DNA of 9,196 bases from CAZYMF01 sp964648215 (GCA_964648215.1 CAZYMF010000195.1:1-9196), one strand, 5' to 3'; positions 1 to 7,022 are shown, counted from the stretch's first letter. Notes: a model not told the origin generated them from the sequence alone. Made by a program: numbers and translations.

Positions 1-1
1 C

Positions 2-1828
2 GACCTGCTCGGCCTCGGCATGATGGCGGTGCTCGAGGAGTCCATCCCCCTCGTGCGCGAGCACGAAGGCATCGACGTCGATCTCGCCCACCTGCCGCCC
101 GACGACCCCAAGGTCTACGCCATGCTGCAGCAGGCCGACACCATCGGCGTGTTCCAGGTGGAGAGCCGGGCGCAGATGGCGACCCTGCCGCGGATGAAGC
201 CGGAGCGCTTCTACGACCTCGTCGTCGAGGTGGCGATCATCCGACCGGGTCCGATCGTCGGCCAGATGGTGCATCCCTATCTCAACCGCCGCAACGGGCG
301 CGAGCCGGTAACCTACGCCCATCCCGATCTCGAGCCGATCTTGAAGCGCACGCTGGGCGTGCCGTTGTTCCAGGAACAGCTGCTACGCATCGCGATGACG
401 CTCGCCGGCTTCAGCGGCGGCGAGGCGGAAGAGCTGCGGCGGGCGATGGGCTTCAAGCGCTCGGCGCAGCGCATGCAGCAGATCGAGGAGCGGCTGCGCG
501 CCGGCATGGCCGCCAAGGGCATTACCGGAAAGCGCGCCGACGCGATCATCCGTAGCATCACCTCGTTCGCTCTCTACGGCTTCCCCGAAAGCCACGCCGC
601 CAGCTTCGCGCTGCTGGCCTACGCCTCGGCATACCTGCGCGCGCACCACCCGGCCGCGTTCGCCTGCGCCCTCCTCAACAACTGGCCGATGGGCTTCTAC
701 CATCCCGCCACGATCGTCAAGGACGCCCAGCGGCATGGGGTAAGCGTGCTGCCGGTCGATGTGATGTGGTCCGGGTGGAGATGCATGCTGGAGCGAGAGA
801 TTCCCAGGTCGGAGCAAGAGGTTGTTAGGTTGTTAGGTTGTTGCGTTGTTGGGGGAGGAGAGGAAGTCGGCAACCCGACAACCAACAACCTGTCTCTCCG
901 TCTCGGCCTCCGCTACGTCACTGGCTTGCGCGAAGAGGCGGGTAAGAATATCGAGGAGGAGCGCGCCAAGGCTCCGTTCAATTCGATCGCCGACGTCGTC
1001 ACCCGCTGCCGCCTGCGCGACAACGAAGCGCAGACACTGGCGCACATCGGCGCGTTCGCTGCCTTCGGGCTCACTCGACGCGAGGCACTGTGGCAAGCGG
1101 CGGCGGTGCCGCGGGAACCGTTGTTCAGGTTGTTAGGTTGTTACGATGATGGGTTGTTAGGTCCGAGAGGAACGGTTGCTGTTGACCGTCGAACCGCAAC
1201 CGCTTCGGCCGGGAGAAACAGTAAGCGTCCAACGACCAGGTTGACTTCCAACTTCGTCAACTTAACAACCAACAACCTAACAACCAACAACCTTCCTATT
1301 TGCCCCCTTCCCGAGATGTCCCCGCTCGACCGCACCCTCGCCGACTACACCGGCACCGGCATGACCGTCGGTCCGCACGTCATCAAGCACCTGCGCGAGG
1401 AGCTGACGCGCAACGGCGTGCGACGCGCGGTCGATCTCAAGGAGGCGCGCGACGGCAGCTGGGCGAAGATCGCCGGGCTGGTCATCGTGCGCCAGCGGCC
1501 GGGAACGGCGAAGGGTTTCTGCTTCCTCACTCTCGAGGACGAGACTGGCACGGCCAACGCCGTCGTCGTCCCCGACATGTTCCAGCGCCATCGCGCCCTG
1601 ATCCACACCGCCGCGCTGCTGCAGGTCGAAGGGCCGCTGCAGAAAGTCGACGGCGTCATCCACGTCCGCGCCCGCCGCTTCACCAAGCTCGAACTCCCGC
1701 GACAGCCCATCGCCTTGACCGGTCACGGCTATCGCATGCGCGTCACACCCGGCGCTTCCGAACCTGACGACCAACAACCCAACAACGAACAACCTGCTCC
1801 CTTGCCCAAGTCCCACGATTTTCGTTGA
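2..1828 (+). CDS. dnaE2: Error-prone DNA polymerase DnaE2, C-terminal 608 residues (5' end outside window)
   Basis: This is a C-family polymerase of the DnaE2 (ImuC) type, which performs translesion synthesis in SOS mutagenesis, usually with ImuA/ImuB. The frame is open from base 2, so the PHP domain and first catalytic aspartates lie outside. The first visible residues, DLLGLG, correspond to the motif carrying the third catalytic Asp of Pol III alpha. DnaE2-typical blocks follow: GVFQVESRAQMATLPRMKP (about residues 49-67), RPGP (about 81-84), LFQEQLLRIAMTLAGFSGG, and GFPESHAASFALLAYASAYL. Then come a helix-hairpin-helix segment (LRLGLRYVTGL to about residue 365) and an OB-fold with RQRPGTAKGF and LTLEDETG (about 485-524). 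The C-terminus PKSHDFR matches the family's usual ...SRDFH-like end. Three repeat-rich segments (about nt 798-895, 1120-1310 and 1760-1800) appear extra to the family but keep the frame open. It ends 23 bases before the convergent STT3 gene. I am confident in the family; whether the protein is active is unknown. Confidence 0.95.
   Translation, partial: DLLGLGMMAVLEESIPLVREHEGIDVDLAHLPPDDPKVYAMLQQADTIGVFQVESRAQMATLPRMKPERFYDLVVEVAIIRPGPIVGQMVHPYLNRRNGREPVTYAHPDLEPILKRTLGVPLFQEQLLRIAMTLAGFSGGEAEELRRAMGFKRSAQRMQQIEERLRAGMAAKGITGKRADAIIRSITSFALYGFPESHAASFALLAYASAYLRAHHPAAFACALLNNWPMGFYHPATIVKDAQRHGVSVLPVDVMWSGWRCMLEREIPRSEQEVVRLLGCCVVGGGEEVGNPTTNNLSLRLGLRYVTGLREEAGKNIEEERAKAPFNSIADVVTRCRLRDNEAQTLAHIGAFAAFGLTRREALWQAAAVPREPLFRLLGCYDDGLLGPRGTVAVDRRTATASAGRNSKRPTTRLTSNFVNLTTNNLTTNNLPICPLPEMSPLDRTLADYTGTGMTVGPHVIKHLREELTRNGVRRAVDLKEARDGSWAKIAGLVIVRQRPGTAKGFCFLTLEDETGTANAVVVPDMFQRHRALIHTAALLQVEGPLQKVDGVIHVRARRFTKLELPRQPIALTGHGYRMRVTPGASEPDDQQPNNEQPAPLPKSHDFR
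820..890 (+). repeat. In-frame inverted octamer/heptamer repeat, copy 1, inside dnaE2
   Basis: The left arm at 820-851 is four consecutive octamers: GGTTGTTA, GGTTGTTA, GGTTGTTG, CGTTGTTG. The right arm at 877-890 is GACAACC plus AACAACC, the reverse complement of the same unit. In RNA the arms can pair as two 7-bp blocks with a bulged A and one G-U pair, around a loop of about 35-40 nt. The encoded peptide, roughly RLLGCCVV...NPTTNNL, falls between the block ending near LPVDV and the LRLGLR block, where DnaE2 proteins normally have only a short linker. Confidence 0.85.
1120..1292 (+). repeat. In-frame inverted-repeat insertion, copy 2, inside dnaE2 (MITE-like shape)
   Basis: The left arm at 1128-1159 is GGTTGTTA, GGTTGTTA, CGATGATG, GGTTGTTA in strict octamer register, preceded by a degenerate unit at 1120-1127. 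The right arm at 1263-1292 is the 15-mer TAACAACCAACAACC twice. Between the arms lie about 100 bases of non-repeat sequence with a nested inverted repeat, CGGTTGC (1173-1179) and GCAACCG (1196-1202). The whole segment adds about 60 residues between the ALWQ helix and the LPEMSPLDRTLADY block of dnaE2 without a stop codon. The peptide from the left arm (RLLGC) is the same as in copy 1, and the right arm encodes LTTNNLTTNNL, so both copies share a reading frame. Confidence 0.85.
1772..1794 (+). repeat. Orphan CA-rich arm of the same repeat family, copy 3, near the dnaE2 C-terminus
   Basis: CAACAACC, CAACAACG and AACAACC follow one another at 1772-1794. This is the right-arm type of the repeat, with no GT-rich left arm next to it. 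It encodes the hydrophilic stretch QQPNNEQP in the tail just before the conserved C-terminal PKSHDFR. It lies in a natural low-complexity linker, so it may be harmless to the fold. It could pair in RNA with the GT-rich arms of copies 1 or 2. Confidence 0.8.
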
Positions 1829-1840
1829 GCACGATGCCCC

Positions 1841-1861
1841 GGCTTCCGCCTTCAGCCTTCG
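1841..1861 (-). repeat. Degenerate heptamer repeat over the STT3 stop codon
   Basis: On the + strand GGCTTCC, GCCTTCA and GCCTTCG follow one another (7-base period, three units). The same period can be faintly followed into the adjoining CCC-rich bases. On the - strand this reads as GAAGGC-type units and contains the TGA stop (1852-1854) of the STT3 gene. The short dnaE2/STT3 convergent junction (1829-1851) holds no evident hairpin plus T-run terminator. Confidence 0.55.
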
Positions 1862-4557
1862 CCCTCTGGTCTTCGCCCATCTTCCCGCCCGCCGTCCAAA
1901 CCCCGCGAACTCGGCCACAGGATCCGCCAGACCGCCACCCGCTCCCCCTTGTATCCGACGCGCTCGTCGATCTTCTCGAACTCGTGCGCGTAGCGCCCGT
2001 CGAGAAACATGAGCTGCGTGAAGGTCGATTCCAGCGCCGCCGGCGCGCCGAGGAGAATACGGTTCTTCACCGTGTCGAGCAGCACCGCCAGATCGTGGTT
2101 GACCGGCACGCTCGGCGCGACTCGATCGAGCCCGCTCGCCCCGGCCAGGACGATCTCGGCCGGCCACATGGTTCGGCGCGGCGTGGCGCCCCCTTCGTTG
2201 GGCCGACGAATGCGGAGGTGCCCCTCGGACGGCTTGTCCGGCGAGTACGCGAAATCGTCGAGCACCGTGCCGGCGGCATCGAGAGGCAGACCGATCGGAC
2301 AGATGAATGTCCCCAGCTCCGAGCGGCACGGCAACCAGCCCCGATGCAGATACCCACGTTCGATCCCCACGATCGGGCGCGGCGCCGCCGGCGGCAGGGC
2401 CTTCACCGCCTCTCGGTAGAGCGGCAGCGCGTCTTCGCGGGCGTAGCCGAATCGCCGCGTCATCGCCGCCACGGCTTCGGCCTCCGGCCCGTGCGCGGCG
2501 ACCGCCGCCACGTACTCTCGTCCGGGGTCCCAGGCACCGAGCTGGCGCCAGGCGGCGATCTTCTCCAGCTCGCTCGTCAGCACCAGGTATCCCGGTGGCG
2601 GATCACAGTGCGTGGCAGTGAGGACCGCCTCCTGCGCCGCCGCGTCGAGACCACGCGCCGCCAACAGGGAGCGCCCGCCGTCGCGGTCGAGCCGCGCCAG
2701 GGCCAGGATCAGAGCGTGGGCACTGATACCGTCGAGGCCGTACGCCGTGAGCCGGCCGTAGGCCGACTGCGCCCCTTCCGGCTCGGGCGTGGCATCGGAG
2801 GCACAATCGAGCATGCGCAGTAGGCCCACGCTCTCGCTCTCGCGCGGCGCGAGCAAGGCGCGCCCCAGCCAGTGCGGGATGTGCGTCAACAGCGACCCGC
2901 CGTCGGCGGTCACACGACGCCGCGCGACGTACTGGGCCCAGTAGCCGTAATCCCACCACGTGGTGACGATCGCGTTCGCCGCCGACTCCCGGCGAATCTG
3001 CGTCAGCGTGTCCCACCACGCGTCGTTCATCGGCGGGCGGTAGGTGTTCGCAACCTCGTAGCCCCGCCGCACCGGCGCGATCAGCAACGCGCCCAGGAGC
3101 AGCACCAGGATCGGGGAGAGCCAGGCGCTCGTCTCCCAACGCGCGCGCGCGGCCAGGCAGAGCTGGCGGTACAACCTGCCGGCGGCGGCGCCGCACGCGA
3201 TCCCGAGCGCCGGCGCCAGCAGCATGGTGTAACGCACGCCGCTGTACGCCAGACACAGCCCGGCGCCGAACCACAGGATCACCAGCAGCGCGGCGCCGCC
3301 GTCGCCGTCGCCGGTGCCGCCGCCGGCCCGCGGCAGGAGCTTCGCCGCGGCGAGGGCCGGCAAGAGCGCCAGCGCGAACAGACCGACTCGGCCCGGATCG
3401 GTTCCCGCCGACAGACCCAAGCCGAGACCTCCGCCGACCAGGAGGAGAACCCAGTGGCCCCACCGCCACGGATCGCGCGGCAACGCCAGCACCCAGAGCC
3501 CCAGCCAGCCGAAAAAGAAGATCAGGCGGCCGCCCATGTAGCCGGCAATGCCGCCCAACCCGGGCCGCGCCATCTCGCCGACCGTGGCCAGCGCATCCGG
3601 CCACGGCGGTGCCCCGTGCTCGCCCGCCGGTGGCGCCGGATGCAACCATCCCACGACGTTCGCCAGCGCTTCTCCCGGCAGGCTCGAATACGAATCGGGC
3701 GAGCCGGCGATGTTGGCGAACACGCCGGTGGCGATGACCACGACGAGCAGCACCAGCAACCCGTCGCGCACCGGCTCGAGATCGAACACCCCCGTCTCTC
3801 GTTCTTTCCGCCGGCGCCGGGCCCAGACGAGTACGACGTGGGCAAGCAGGCCGAAGGCGAGCACACCATAGGCAAACAGCCAGCCGCGCCAGGTCGCCGC
3901 GTGCAGGCCGGCAAACAACGCCGCCAGAACGGCGCCAGCGATGCGCTCACGCCAGCGGCGGGCGCCGATCGCCGCCATCGCCGCCGCCATCATGCTCAGC
4001 GGCAGGACGATGTTCCACACGTCGTTGTCGCTGCCGATACTCCGCTTCAAGAACAGCGGATTGAGCCCGATCAGCACGGCGGCGAACAGCCCGCCGAGCA
4101 GGCCGCCGAGCCGCCAGCCGATCGCGAACGCCGGCAACACTCCCAGAGCCCCCACCAGCACGGGCACGAAGAAAGCGCTGGAGGACAACGGATAGCCGGG
4201 TCGAAAGAAGCGGACCACGCGCTGCACGGCGGCGATCACGGCGACGTGAACCGAGTGCGGGTAGAGCTCTTCCCGACCGACGGGAGCATTGCCGAAGGTA
4301 TCCCGACAGACGCCCGTGTCGACCCGATCGCAGGCGCTGCCGGTCCTCAGCTCGTTGCCGGCGAAGCGCAGCCAGGCATAGCTGTCGTAGCCGCCGAGAT
4401 AGACGTGCTCCGCACCGTCGGCGCCGCGATGACGGAGCTGCGCCGCGGCGCTCGGATCGAGACCGGCGAGCGACAGCGGCAGCAATCGCACCCAAGCCAC
4501 GAGCAGCAACACCCCGAGAGTCGCCACCGCGAAGACGCTGCGCTCACGCCTGGACAT
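1852..4557 (-). CDS. STT3-family oligosaccharyltransferase (PglB/AglB-like), 901 aa
   Basis: Family role: integral membrane enzyme that transfers a lipid-linked oligosaccharide to Asn in N-X-S/T sequons on the outer face of the cytoplasmic membrane. Visible motifs run in the expected order. The first-loop catalytic Asp is D58 in GGYDSYAWLR. The second acidic motif is D177-N-D179 in IGSDNDVWN. A candidate TIXE/SVSE-loop glutamate is E296 in SSLPGE. The conserved Arg before the last transmembrane segments is R442 in SGVRYTMLLAP. The sequon-binding WWDYG motif is at 534-538. There are about a dozen hydrophobic segments between residues 7 and 495, then a C-terminal soluble domain ending in the family-typical LMFLDGRYAHEF...VAVWRI. 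The start is the ATG at 4557: GGAG sits 8 bases upstream, while the in-frame TTG at 4563 would leave only 2. Length is closer to archaeal AglB than to Campylobacter PglB (about 710 aa). The neighbouring divergent gene encodes a sequon-rich exported protein. Substrate and glycan are unknown. Confidence 0.93.
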   Translation of the reverse strand: MSRRERSVFAVATLGVLLLVAWVRLLPLSLAGLDPSAAAQLRHRGADGAEHVYLGGYDSYAWLRFAGNELRTGSACDRVDTGVCRDTFGNAPVGREELYPHSVHVAVIAAVQRVVRFFRPGYPLSSSAFFVPVLVGALGVLPAFAIGWRLGGLLGGLFAAVLIGLNPLFLKRSIGSDNDVWNIVLPLSMMAAAMAAIGARRWRERIAGAVLAALFAGLHAATWRGWLFAYGVLAFGLLAHVVLVWARRRRKERETGVFDLEPVRDGLLVLLVVVIATGVFANIAGSPDSYSSLPGEALANVVGWLHPAPPAGEHGAPPWPDALATVGEMARPGLGGIAGYMGGRLIFFFGWLGLWVLALPRDPWRWGHWVLLLVGGGLGLGLSAGTDPGRVGLFALALLPALAAAKLLPRAGGGTGDGDGGAALLVILWFGAGLCLAYSGVRYTMLLAPALGIACGAAAGRLYRQLCLAARARWETSAWLSPILVLLLGALLIAPVRRGYEVANTYRPPMNDAWWDTLTQIRRESAANAIVTTWWDYGYWAQYVARRRVTADGGSLLTHIPHWLGRALLAPRESESVGLLRMLDCASDATPEPEGAQSAYGRLTAYGLDGISAHALILALARLDRDGGRSLLAARGLDAAAQEAVLTATHCDPPPGYLVLTSELEKIAAWRQLGAWDPGREYVAAVAAHGPEAEAVAAMTRRFGYAREDALPLYREAVKALPPAAPRPIVGIERGYLHRGWLPCRSELGTFICPIGLPLDAAGTVLDDFAYSPDKPSEGHLRIRRPNEGGATPRRTMWPAEIVLAGASGLDRVAPSVPVNHDLAVLLDTVKNRILLGAPAALESTFTQLMFLDGRYAHEFEKIDERVGYKGERVAVWRILWPSSRGLDGGREDGRRPEGEG

Positions 4558-4565
4558 CGGCAACG

Positions 4566-4569
4566 CTCC
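4566..4569 (-). promoter_or_regulatory. Shine-Dalgarno site GGAG that fixes the STT3 start
   Basis: On the - strand GGAG is followed by 8 bases and then ATG (4557-4555). The upstream in-frame TTG at 4563 would have only a 2-base spacer, so the ATG is preferred and the protein begins MSRRERSV, followed directly by the first membrane helix. Confidence 0.6.
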
Positions 4570-4616
4570 GCAGGCAGGCCGTCGGACTGGTCCTGGAAAG
4601 ACTCACGCCGACTCCA

Positions 4617-4632
4617 TGGCACGACCAATGCC
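4617..4632 (+). promoter_or_regulatory. Candidate sigma-54 (-24/-12) promoter for the surface-protein gene
   Basis: The bases TGGCACGACCAATGCC match the sigma-54 consensus TGGCACG-N4-TTGCW in all seven of the first block and three of four in TTGC. The invariant GG (4618-4619) and GC (4630-4631) are separated by exactly 10 bases. It points to the gene starting at 4821 and implies a leader of roughly 175-180 bases. The rest of the 4558-4820 intergenic region shows no convincing sigma-70 promoter: TTGACT at 4760-4765 has no -10 at normal spacing. I recognise no riboswitch or small RNA there. Confidence 0.45.
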
Positions 4633-4820
4633 TGTGTTGTCGCCCGGCGTAAAGGGTCGAGGCCGTGACGACAGCGCGGCGGCGGCAATCGTCCCGAGGG
4701 CGGCGGCCCCGCGACGTGGGACTACACGTTGCTCGCTCCTCTCGATGGCTCGTTGAAACTTGACTCGAATTACGCAAGTTCTGGACTTCCAGTGCCTAGC
4801 CTGCAGCAAAGCGAAACTCG

Positions 4821-6926
4821 ATGAGCGGGATCAGCAGCAGGGGGAAGGTCTCCCTTTGCCCGGCGCGGGTCGTGCTGTTGGCCGTGCTCGTGATTCTGCG
4901 CGGCCTGGCCGCCCGTGGCGCCACCATTTTCGTCACCAACTCCTCGGGCGGCAGCAGCGGCCCCGGCTGCACCCTGCGGGACGCCATCACCGCCGCGAAC
5001 AGCGACATGCTCAGCGGCGACTGCCCCAAGGGCGACCCCGGTCTCGACGTCATCGAGCTCAGCCCCGGGGTGACCTACACCCTCGATGCGGCCGACAACG
5101 TCGGCGACGACGGCCCGAACGGGCTGCCGCTGATCACCAGCGCAATCACCATCAACGGTCACGGCTCCACCATCGCGCGCGCCCGCACCGCCCCCCGCTT
5201 TCGCCTCTTCGAGGTCGCCGCCACCGGCGAGCTCGAGCTGAACCACGTCACCGTCACCGGCGGCTTCACCCAGGACAGTTCGGGTCTCGGCGGTGTGCCG
5301 GCCACCGACTGCAGCTTCCCGCCAGGCTACGAGCCGGCCGGGCCGGGCGGGGCCATCCTCAACCGCGGCACGGCCAGAGTGATCCATTGCTCCGTCACGC
5401 TCAATCAGACCGGCAACGGCCGCGAGGGAACGGCCACGGCCGGCGCCAGCAACGGCGATGATCGGCCCAGGGCCGGCGGCAGCGGTGGCGACGGCGGCGG
5501 TATCGCCAACCTCGACGGCACGATGACGGTCGCCAGCTCGACCATCGGCATCAACATGACCGGCAACGGCGGCCGCGGCGGCACCACCGTCGCCGGCGGC
5601 AACGCCGGCCGCGGCGGCGGCATCTGCAACTGCGGTGGCACCGTCACCGTCTCCGCGAGCACGATCAGCGACAACGTCACCGGCGACGGCGGCAACGGCA
5701 CCCGCGGTGGCGACGGCGGCGACGGCGGCGGCATCTTCAATCGCGGCCGGCTGACCGCCGCCAACTCGACCTTCAGCGGCAACGCCACCGGCAGCGCCGG
5801 CGGACAAGGCGGCGAGGACGGCGACGGCGGCGGCATCTTCAACGACACCGACGGCACGGCCGCCCTCACCAACGCCACCGTCGTCGCCAACGTGGCCGGC
5901 ACCTCCGGCAACGGCGGGGGATTGCTCAACCGCGGCAACCTCACGACGACCAACACCCTGATCGCCGGCAACATCGCCGCCAACTGCAGCGGCCCGATCA
6001 CCGACGGCGGCCACAACCTGCAGTTCCACCCGAGCTCGGGCTGCGCCGGCACCGCCGCCGATCCGGTGCTCGACCCCAACGGGCTGGCCGACAACGGCGG
6101 CCCAACCAGGACAGTGGCCCTCTTTGCCGGTAGCGCCGCCGCCAATCAAGGCGACGGCGCCGCGTGCGCCGCCCCACCGGTGAACGGCGTCGACCAACGC
6201 GGCGCGACGCGCCTCGGCGGCGGGGGTCGGAGCTGCGATATCGGCGCCTTCCAGCGCGGCGCCGCTCCGCCACCGCCGCCCGACGACGACGACAACGACG
6301 GTGTCGACAATGCCGTCGAGATCCACGGCCCGAACGGCGGTGACGGCAACGGCGACGGCATCGCGGACGCGATCCAGCCCAACGTCACCTCCCTTCCCTC
6401 CGCGGCCCATCGGGGCTACGTCACCGTCGAGGTCGACGACTGCACGCAGAACAGCGACGTACGGGCCGTCGCCCGGGCCAGCCTCGGCACCGATCGCGGC
6501 TTCGACTATCCGTTCGGACTCGTGCACCTCAAGCTGACGAGCGGCGACCGGTCGGGCTGCGGCAACGCCACGGTCACGGTCTTCTTCCACGGCGCCCTGC
6601 CGCGGGACGGCCTGGTCTATCGCAAGTTCGGGCCAACGCCTCCGAAGTTCGACCACCCGCACTTCTACACGCTGCCCGGCGTCGCCTTCGGCAGTGCCAC
6701 GGTGGGTTCCGCAACCGTGCCCACCGCGACCTTCAGCCTGAGCGACGCCCGGCTCGGCGACGACGTCGGGCCGCAGAGCGACGGAATGATCGTCGACACC
6801 GGCGGTCCGGCCACCGCGTCCGCCGGCGACGCGACCGTGCTGTTCTCGGTCCTGGCGGGTGTGCTTGCGCTGCTCGGCTTGCTCGCCGCCGTGCGCCTCT
6901 CGCGCCGGCGCCGACGAAGTCGATAG
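4821..6926 (+). CDS. Exported glycine-rich beta-helix protein with CSLREA, choice-of-anchor Q and choice-of-anchor U regions, 701 aa
   Basis: Residues 1-34 form a signal peptide: basic start, hydrophobic VVLLAVLVIL, likely cleavage after ARGA. GCTLRDAITAAN at 49-60 is the CSLREA-type motif. About residues 176-370 carry six coil repeats with a G-G-G-I-x-N core, spaced about 29-49 residues apart, as expected for a right-handed parallel beta-helix resembling Pmp-type proteins. CDIGAFQRG (472-480) closes a choice-of-anchor Q region. A proline run and a DxDxDG-like acidic stretch (488-515), possibly calcium-binding, lead into a choice-of-anchor U region (about 520-660; DGLVYRKFGP, LGDDVG, MIVDTGGPA). 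A hydrophobic helix (672-692) and SRRRRRSR tail form the C-terminal anchor. There are 13 N-X-S/T sequons: N40, N195, N245, N285, N292, N315, N321, N341, N351, N373, N388, N521, N582. The start is the first ATG giving a complete signal peptide; no strong Shine-Dalgarno is seen. Function is unknown; adhesion or surface structure is a guess. Confidence 0.9.
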   Translation: MSGISSRGKVSLCPARVVLLAVLVILRGLAARGATIFVTNSSGGSSGPGCTLRDAITAANSDMLSGDCPKGDPGLDVIELSPGVTYTLDAADNVGDDGPNGLPLITSAITINGHGSTIARARTAPRFRLFEVAATGELELNHVTVTGGFTQDSSGLGGVPATDCSFPPGYEPAGPGGAILNRGTARVIHCSVTLNQTGNGREGTATAGASNGDDRPRAGGSGGDGGGIANLDGTMTVASSTIGINMTGNGGRGGTTVAGGNAGRGGGICNCGGTVTVSASTISDNVTGDGGNGTRGGDGGDGGGIFNRGRLTAANSTFSGNATGSAGGQGGEDGDGGGIFNDTDGTAALTNATVVANVAGTSGNGGGLLNRGNLTTTNTLIAGNIAANCSGPITDGGHNLQFHPSSGCAGTAADPVLDPNGLADNGGPTRTVALFAGSAAANQGDGAACAAPPVNGVDQRGATRLGGGGRSCDIGAFQRGAAPPPPPDDDDNDGVDNAVEIHGPNGGDGNGDGIADAIQPNVTSLPSAAHRGYVTVEVDDCTQNSDVRAVARASLGTDRGFDYPFGLVHLKLTSGDRSGCGNATVTVFFHGALPRDGLVYRKFGPTPPKFDHPHFYTLPGVAFGSATVGSATVPTATFSLSDARLGDDVGPQSDGMIVDTGGPATASAGDATVLFSVLAGVLALLGLLAAVRLSRRRRRSR
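5718..5842 (+). repeat. Exact coding repeat of a beta-helix coil unit
   Basis: An identical 23-base stretch encoding GDGGGIF plus part of the next Asn codon occurs at 5718-5740 and at 5820-5842, 102 bases (34 residues) apart. Looser copies occur around 5490, 5610 and 5910. The exact identity suggests recent duplication or gene conversion of one coil, or strong codon bias in a Gly-rich tract. Confidence 0.6.
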
Positions 6927-7022
6927 CAGTCGAGCAATCCCGTGCAGCGCTTCCTCGACGGCATCCGCGCCGCCGTCGACAAGGACCTCCGCCACTAGAC
7001 CTGCGAGGATCCGCGCACGTTC

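Noticed and set aside
820..1292. Reading the repeat-rich parts of dnaE2 as a CRISPR array or intein
   Set aside because: Units are 7-8 bases without regular spacers, arms are in inverted orientation, and there are no intein splice motifs.
820..1828. dnaE2 as a pseudogene broken by the insertions
   Set aside because: The frame remains open through all three insertions and the downstream OB-fold and C-terminal motif are intact, so disruption is not shown by sequence, though activity is untested.
2872..4668. Long + strand open frame opposite the STT3 gene
   Set aside because: Its translation is Gln/Arg/Pro/His-rich and low-complexity, typical of the antisense of a membrane-protein gene. The - strand frame carries all STT3 motifs.
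4746..4788. Sigma-70 promoter from TTGAAA (4753) or TTGACT (4760) before the surface-protein gene
   Set aside because: No acceptable -10 box occurs at 16-18 bases from either element.
4633..4820. Riboswitch or small RNA in the leader of the surface-protein gene
   Set aside because: No known aptamer core was recognised and the GC-rich bases give no distinctive stem pattern by eye.
6927..6998. Short open frame after the surface-protein gene ending VQRFLDGIRAAVDKDLRH and TAG, possibly a gene remnant with a GTG start at 6942
   Set aside because: Only about 19-23 codons, with no ribosome site and no recognisable family. The opposite strand reads equally protein-like, as is common in high-GC DNA.
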